Shown here one piece after another: positions 5,939 through 7,762 of a DNA stretch of 7,762 nt. Under the pieces are notes generated by a model that did no database searches, had not been told where the DNA came from, and saw only the letters and a list, made by a program, of their open reading frames with translations. The stretch spans positions 1 through 7,762 of the forward strand of contig JAFPAK010000138.1 of the NCBI GenBank assembly GCA_017390825.1, given 5' to 3'. The number at the start of each line of letters is the position of its first letter. The first letter of the stretch is position 1. Origin of the DNA: Clostridia bacterium. Its GTDB lineage: Bacteria; Bacillota_A; Clostridia; Oscillospirales; Acutalibacteraceae. The position numbers and the translations under genes were made by a program.

Positions 5939-6778
5939 ATGGAATCGGTATTACATAAAATTCGTTATATGCGTTCACAGATGGGACCCGGTGAAAAAAA
6001 GATTGCGGATTATTTACTTGAAAACACGCAAGACATCATTAGTTCATCGATCAGTGATTTTGCCGATAAATGTGGATGCGGTGATGCTACAGTAGTTCGT
6101 TTTGCAAGAAGGCTTGGTTTTGACGGGTATCAGTCATTAAAAATCGGTATTGCCGGCGAGATAAGCGCATCATCTACAGTAAGTGAAGAGATAACTGCTG
6201 ATGACAGCTGTTATGAAATATTCAAAAAGAGGATCAAAGACATATCTGTGTCGCTAAACAATACAGAAAGTGTACTAAATGAAGAACATCTGAAGAATGC
6301 GACTTATGCAATTATGAATGCGAAAAGAATAGTTATATTCGGTCTTGGAAACTCTGCGGCAATAGCGCAGGATGCTGCGCACAAATTTTTACGATTGGGA
6401 CTAAATGCACTTGCATGCTGTGACAATCACATTCAGGCTATAATTGCTTCGCATCTCGACAGACAAAGCGTCTGTATAGGTGTTTCGCATTCGGGATCTT
6501 CAAAAGACATAATCGATGCATTGCAGTTATCAAAGATAGGCGGGGCTACAACAATAGGAATTACGAATTTCGGAAACTCCCCCATTATAAAGCATTGTGA
6601 TTATACGCTATTCACAAGATCAGAGGAAACACAGCATTCAATACTTGCAATGAATTCCCGAATAGCGCAACTTGCTATTTTCGATGCAATATATACATAT
6701 ATCGTTGTTAATTCAAACAAACTGGCTACTCAAGAAATATACAAAACTGAATTAGCCTTGCAAAATAAGAAGTATTAA
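5939..6778 (+). CDS. RpiR/MurR-family transcriptional regulator (HTH plus SIS domain)
   Basis: This 279-aa DNA-binding sugar-phosphate sensor is of typical family length. The N-terminal HTH_6 domain (about 1-75) includes SSISDFADKCGCGDATVVRF (residues 36-55), in which ATVVRFARRLGF is the recognition-helix region. The C-terminal SIS domain (about 128-257) shows RIVIFGLGNSA (130-140) and GVSHSGSSKD (181-190), the phosphosugar-binding serine-rich loop. It is divergently transcribed from the isomerase-kinase-aldolase operon. That suggests it controls the operon and itself in response to a phosphorylated intermediate, probably the kinase product. The start was moved to 5939 because the upstream in-frame ATG at 5909 abuts the -10 box and lies at or before the transcription start. 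Whether it represses or activates the operon is not evident. Confidence 0.93.
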   Translation: MESVLHKIRYMRSQMGPGEKKIADYLLENTQDIISSSISDFADKCGCGDATVVRFARRLGFDGYQSLKIGIAGEISASSTVSEEITADDSCYEIFKKRIKDISVSLNNTESVLNEEHLKNATYAIMNAKRIVIFGLGNSAAIAQDAAHKFLRLGLNALACCDNHIQAIIASHLDRQSVCIGVSHSGSSKDIIDALQLSKIGGATTIGITNFGNSPIIKHCDYTLFTRSEETQHSILAMNSRIAQLAIFDAIYTYIVVNSNKLATQEIYKTELALQNKKY

Positions 6779-6783
6779 AAATG

Positions 6784-6814
6784 AAACTCGACTACCCATC
6801 GGTAGTCGAGTTTT
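6784..6814. terminator. Bidirectional intrinsic terminator between convergent genes
   Basis: A perfect 13-bp inverted repeat (arms 6784-6796 and 6801-6813; AAACTCGACTACC and its complement) closes a 4-nt loop, CATC. The rightward transcript continues with UUUUAAUAUA. The leftward transcript continues with UUUCAUUUUUAA. It therefore serves both the rpiR-type gene and the cpsB-like gene. The stop codon of the latter (6813-6815) overlaps the stem end by one base. Confidence 0.88.
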
Positions 6815-7502
6815 AATATATAGTTTTGTTATTTAAAATTTCAGCGGCATTTGCACCACAAAACTCAAATAGTCCGAAAAATCTTTTTTTAGCATCATAA
6901 AAATGCTTGTACTCCGGTCCGTTAAGATGAATATCGCTACCGATAACGTGAACACAGTTATTCTTGATAAATCTGTTTATCTTTCTTCTACCCGAAAAAG
7001 TGGTTAATGCGGATACATTTATCTGATATACATAATCATTTTCAAACAATCTTTTAAGATATTTTTCATTATATCGGTCAATATGGGCGATTATCGGTTC
7101 AATACCGAGATCCCTCAGCTTGCGAATTGAATTATACACCCAATCCGTCCATTCAGAAAACATCGGCGGTTCAATAAGCATATATCTGGTGCCACTGATA
7201 CATAGTTCTTTTAGGCGTTCATTTTTCTCTAACAGCTCCGTTTGTAGATTTACCTCAGCGCCTAAAACGATAGTCGCCTCTATTCCTTGAGTTTTAAGCG
7301 CATCCACAAGAGCTTGATAGCAGTTTTTTCGCCTCAAAAGGAAATCATCAATAGTATCATTATTGTTATAATAATGTGGCGTTGCAACGATCAAATCTAT
7401 TCCAGCATTTAATGCTGATCTCACCTGTGATACCGACATCTCAACGCTTGTACTTCCATGATCACAGCAAGGCAGAATATGAGAATGAAAATCAACTACC
7501 AT
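6813..7502 (-). CDS. CpsB/CapC/YwqE-family tyrosine-protein phosphatase (PHP domain)
   Basis: This 229-aa metal-dependent phosphotyrosine phosphatase is slightly shorter than the usual 240-255 aa. PHP-type metal motifs occur in order: DFHSHILP (4-11; H6, H8), D14, ATPHY (40-44; H43), GAEV (81-84; E83), EPP (111-113; E111), IAHIDRY (138-144; H140) and GSDIH (188-192; D190, H192). Departures from common family forms are CCDHGS at 12-17 (usually GIDDGA-like), AHIDRY (usually AHPERY) and SDIH (usually SDAHN). The metal ligands themselves are kept. The gene follows the tyrosine kinase gene by 11 bp. The only ribosome-binding-like element is GACGG (7510-7514), overlapping the kinase stop, so translation may be coupled. 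It is expected to dephosphorylate the adjacent BY-kinase and so tune exopolysaccharide or capsule synthesis at the membrane. Confidence 0.91.
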   Translation of the reverse strand: MVVDFHSHILPCCDHGSTSVEMSVSQVRSALNAGIDLIVATPHYYNNNDTIDDFLLRRKNCYQALVDALKTQGIEATIVLGAEVNLQTELLEKNERLKELCISGTRYMLIEPPMFSEWTDWVYNSIRKLRDLGIEPIIAHIDRYNEKYLKRLFENDYVYQINVSALTTFSGRRKINRFIKNNCVHVIGSDIHLNGPEYKHFYDAKKRFFGLFEFCGANAAEILNNKTIY

Positions 7503-7513
7503 ATAATTACCGT

Positions 7514-7762
7514 CTAATTACTATAAATGTTATCATTATAATTATAATAACTGCCGTATTTTCTATATTTATAAGATTTGCCGGATTTACTGAATGAATT
7601 AAGCATACAACCGATCAATCTGGCACCTGCTTTTTCCAAAGAGTCAATTGAATCTTTAATATGCTCGGTTCGAGTTTTACCGCCTTTAAGTATCATAACA
7701 ATACCTTTAGTTTTTGAGCCAATAATAGAAGCATCTGTTACTACTCCGATTGGAGGTGCATC
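7514..7762 (-). CDS. C-terminal part of a CpsD/CapB/YwqD-type bacterial tyrosine kinase (partial, runs off right edge)
   Basis: The frame is open from the window edge to a TAG at 7514-7516, giving the last 82 residues. The visible start, DAPPIGVVTDASIIGSKTKG, corresponds to the Walker-B region (usually D-x-PP-x-G-x-x-x-D-A) of BY-kinases. KGGKT and GARLIGCMLN follow, matching the family's terminal strand (GvvlN-type). The tail from S54 on is rich in tyrosine, with seven in the last 21 residues (YKYRKYGSYYNYN then IY). This is the autophosphorylation cluster typical of these kinases. The upstream Walker A and any membrane adaptor lie outside the window. Partnership with the following CpsB-like phosphatase is the standard capsule or exopolysaccharide control pair. 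Confidence 0.9.
   Translation of the reverse strand, partial: DAPPIGVVTDASIIGSKTKGIVMILKGGKTRTEHIKDSIDSLEKAGARLIGCMLNSFSKSGKSYKYRKYGSYYNYNDNIYSN

Noticed and set aside
7376..7597. 73-codon plus-strand open frame opposite the phosphatase start and kinase end
   Set aside because: It has a hydrophobic Ile-rich end that mimics a membrane segment, but this is the antisense of the tyrosine- and asparagine-rich kinase tail. It has no ribosome binding site.

Overview
This window looks like part of a chromosome from a low-GC, probably anaerobic Firmicute (Clostridia-like). The grounds are AT-rich DNA, strong purine-rich ribosome binding sites (AGGAGG, AAAGGAG, GGGGGAG), an RpiR/SIS regulator, a ferredoxin-type redox pair, and a CpsB/CpsD capsule phosphorelay of Gram-positive type. 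The species cannot be named from the sequence.

Positions 1-5785 hold one tight minus-strand operon of at least six genes, read from right to left. They are an L-fucose/L-arabinose-isomerase-like enzyme (GTG start at 5785), an FAD-linked oxidase of the GlcD / alkyl-DHAP-synthase type, a two-[4Fe-4S] GlcF/HdrB-like protein, a class II ketose-bisphosphate-type aldolase, a PfkB-family sugar kinase, and the first 21 codons of a further gene that runs off the left edge. Gaps are 3-21 bp, and the last junction overlaps by 11 bp. Isomerase, kinase and aldolase make up the classical aldose to ketose to ketose phosphate to DHAP plus aldehyde route. The flavin/Fe-S pair adds an oxidation step, either of a 2-hydroxy acid derived from the aldehyde or of the incoming substrate. 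The sugar is not identified. No transporter is visible.

Positions 5786-5938 are a divergent control region. An RpiR-family regulator is transcribed rightward from a near-consensus promoter with an extended -10. Its translation start is best placed at 5939 rather than at the upstream in-frame ATG at 5909, which lies at the edge of the -10 box. A 17-bp perfect odd palindrome (5909-5925) lies across the predicted transcription start. A second, similar site (5859-5873) sits 51 bp away between the two promoters. Both fit the TGAAA-N5-TTTCA pattern reported for RpiR-type operators.

Positions 6779-6820 carry a strong hairpin that serves two convergent units. To its right, on the minus strand, lie a CpsB/YwqE-type PHP phosphatase and, upstream of it, the C-terminal 82 residues of a CpsD/YwqD-type bacterial tyrosine kinase with a tyrosine-rich tail. 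This is the end of an exopolysaccharide/capsule control unit unrelated to the sugar operon.

The main points of interest are the pairing of a sugar isomerase/kinase/aldolase set with a flavin/Fe-S oxidase, the loss of all motif cysteines from both CCG-like domains of the Fe-S protein, the paired operators, and the hidden sixth gene at the left edge. No tRNA, rRNA, CRISPR array, insertion sequence or phage feature was seen. No stretch over 300 bp lacks a gene.
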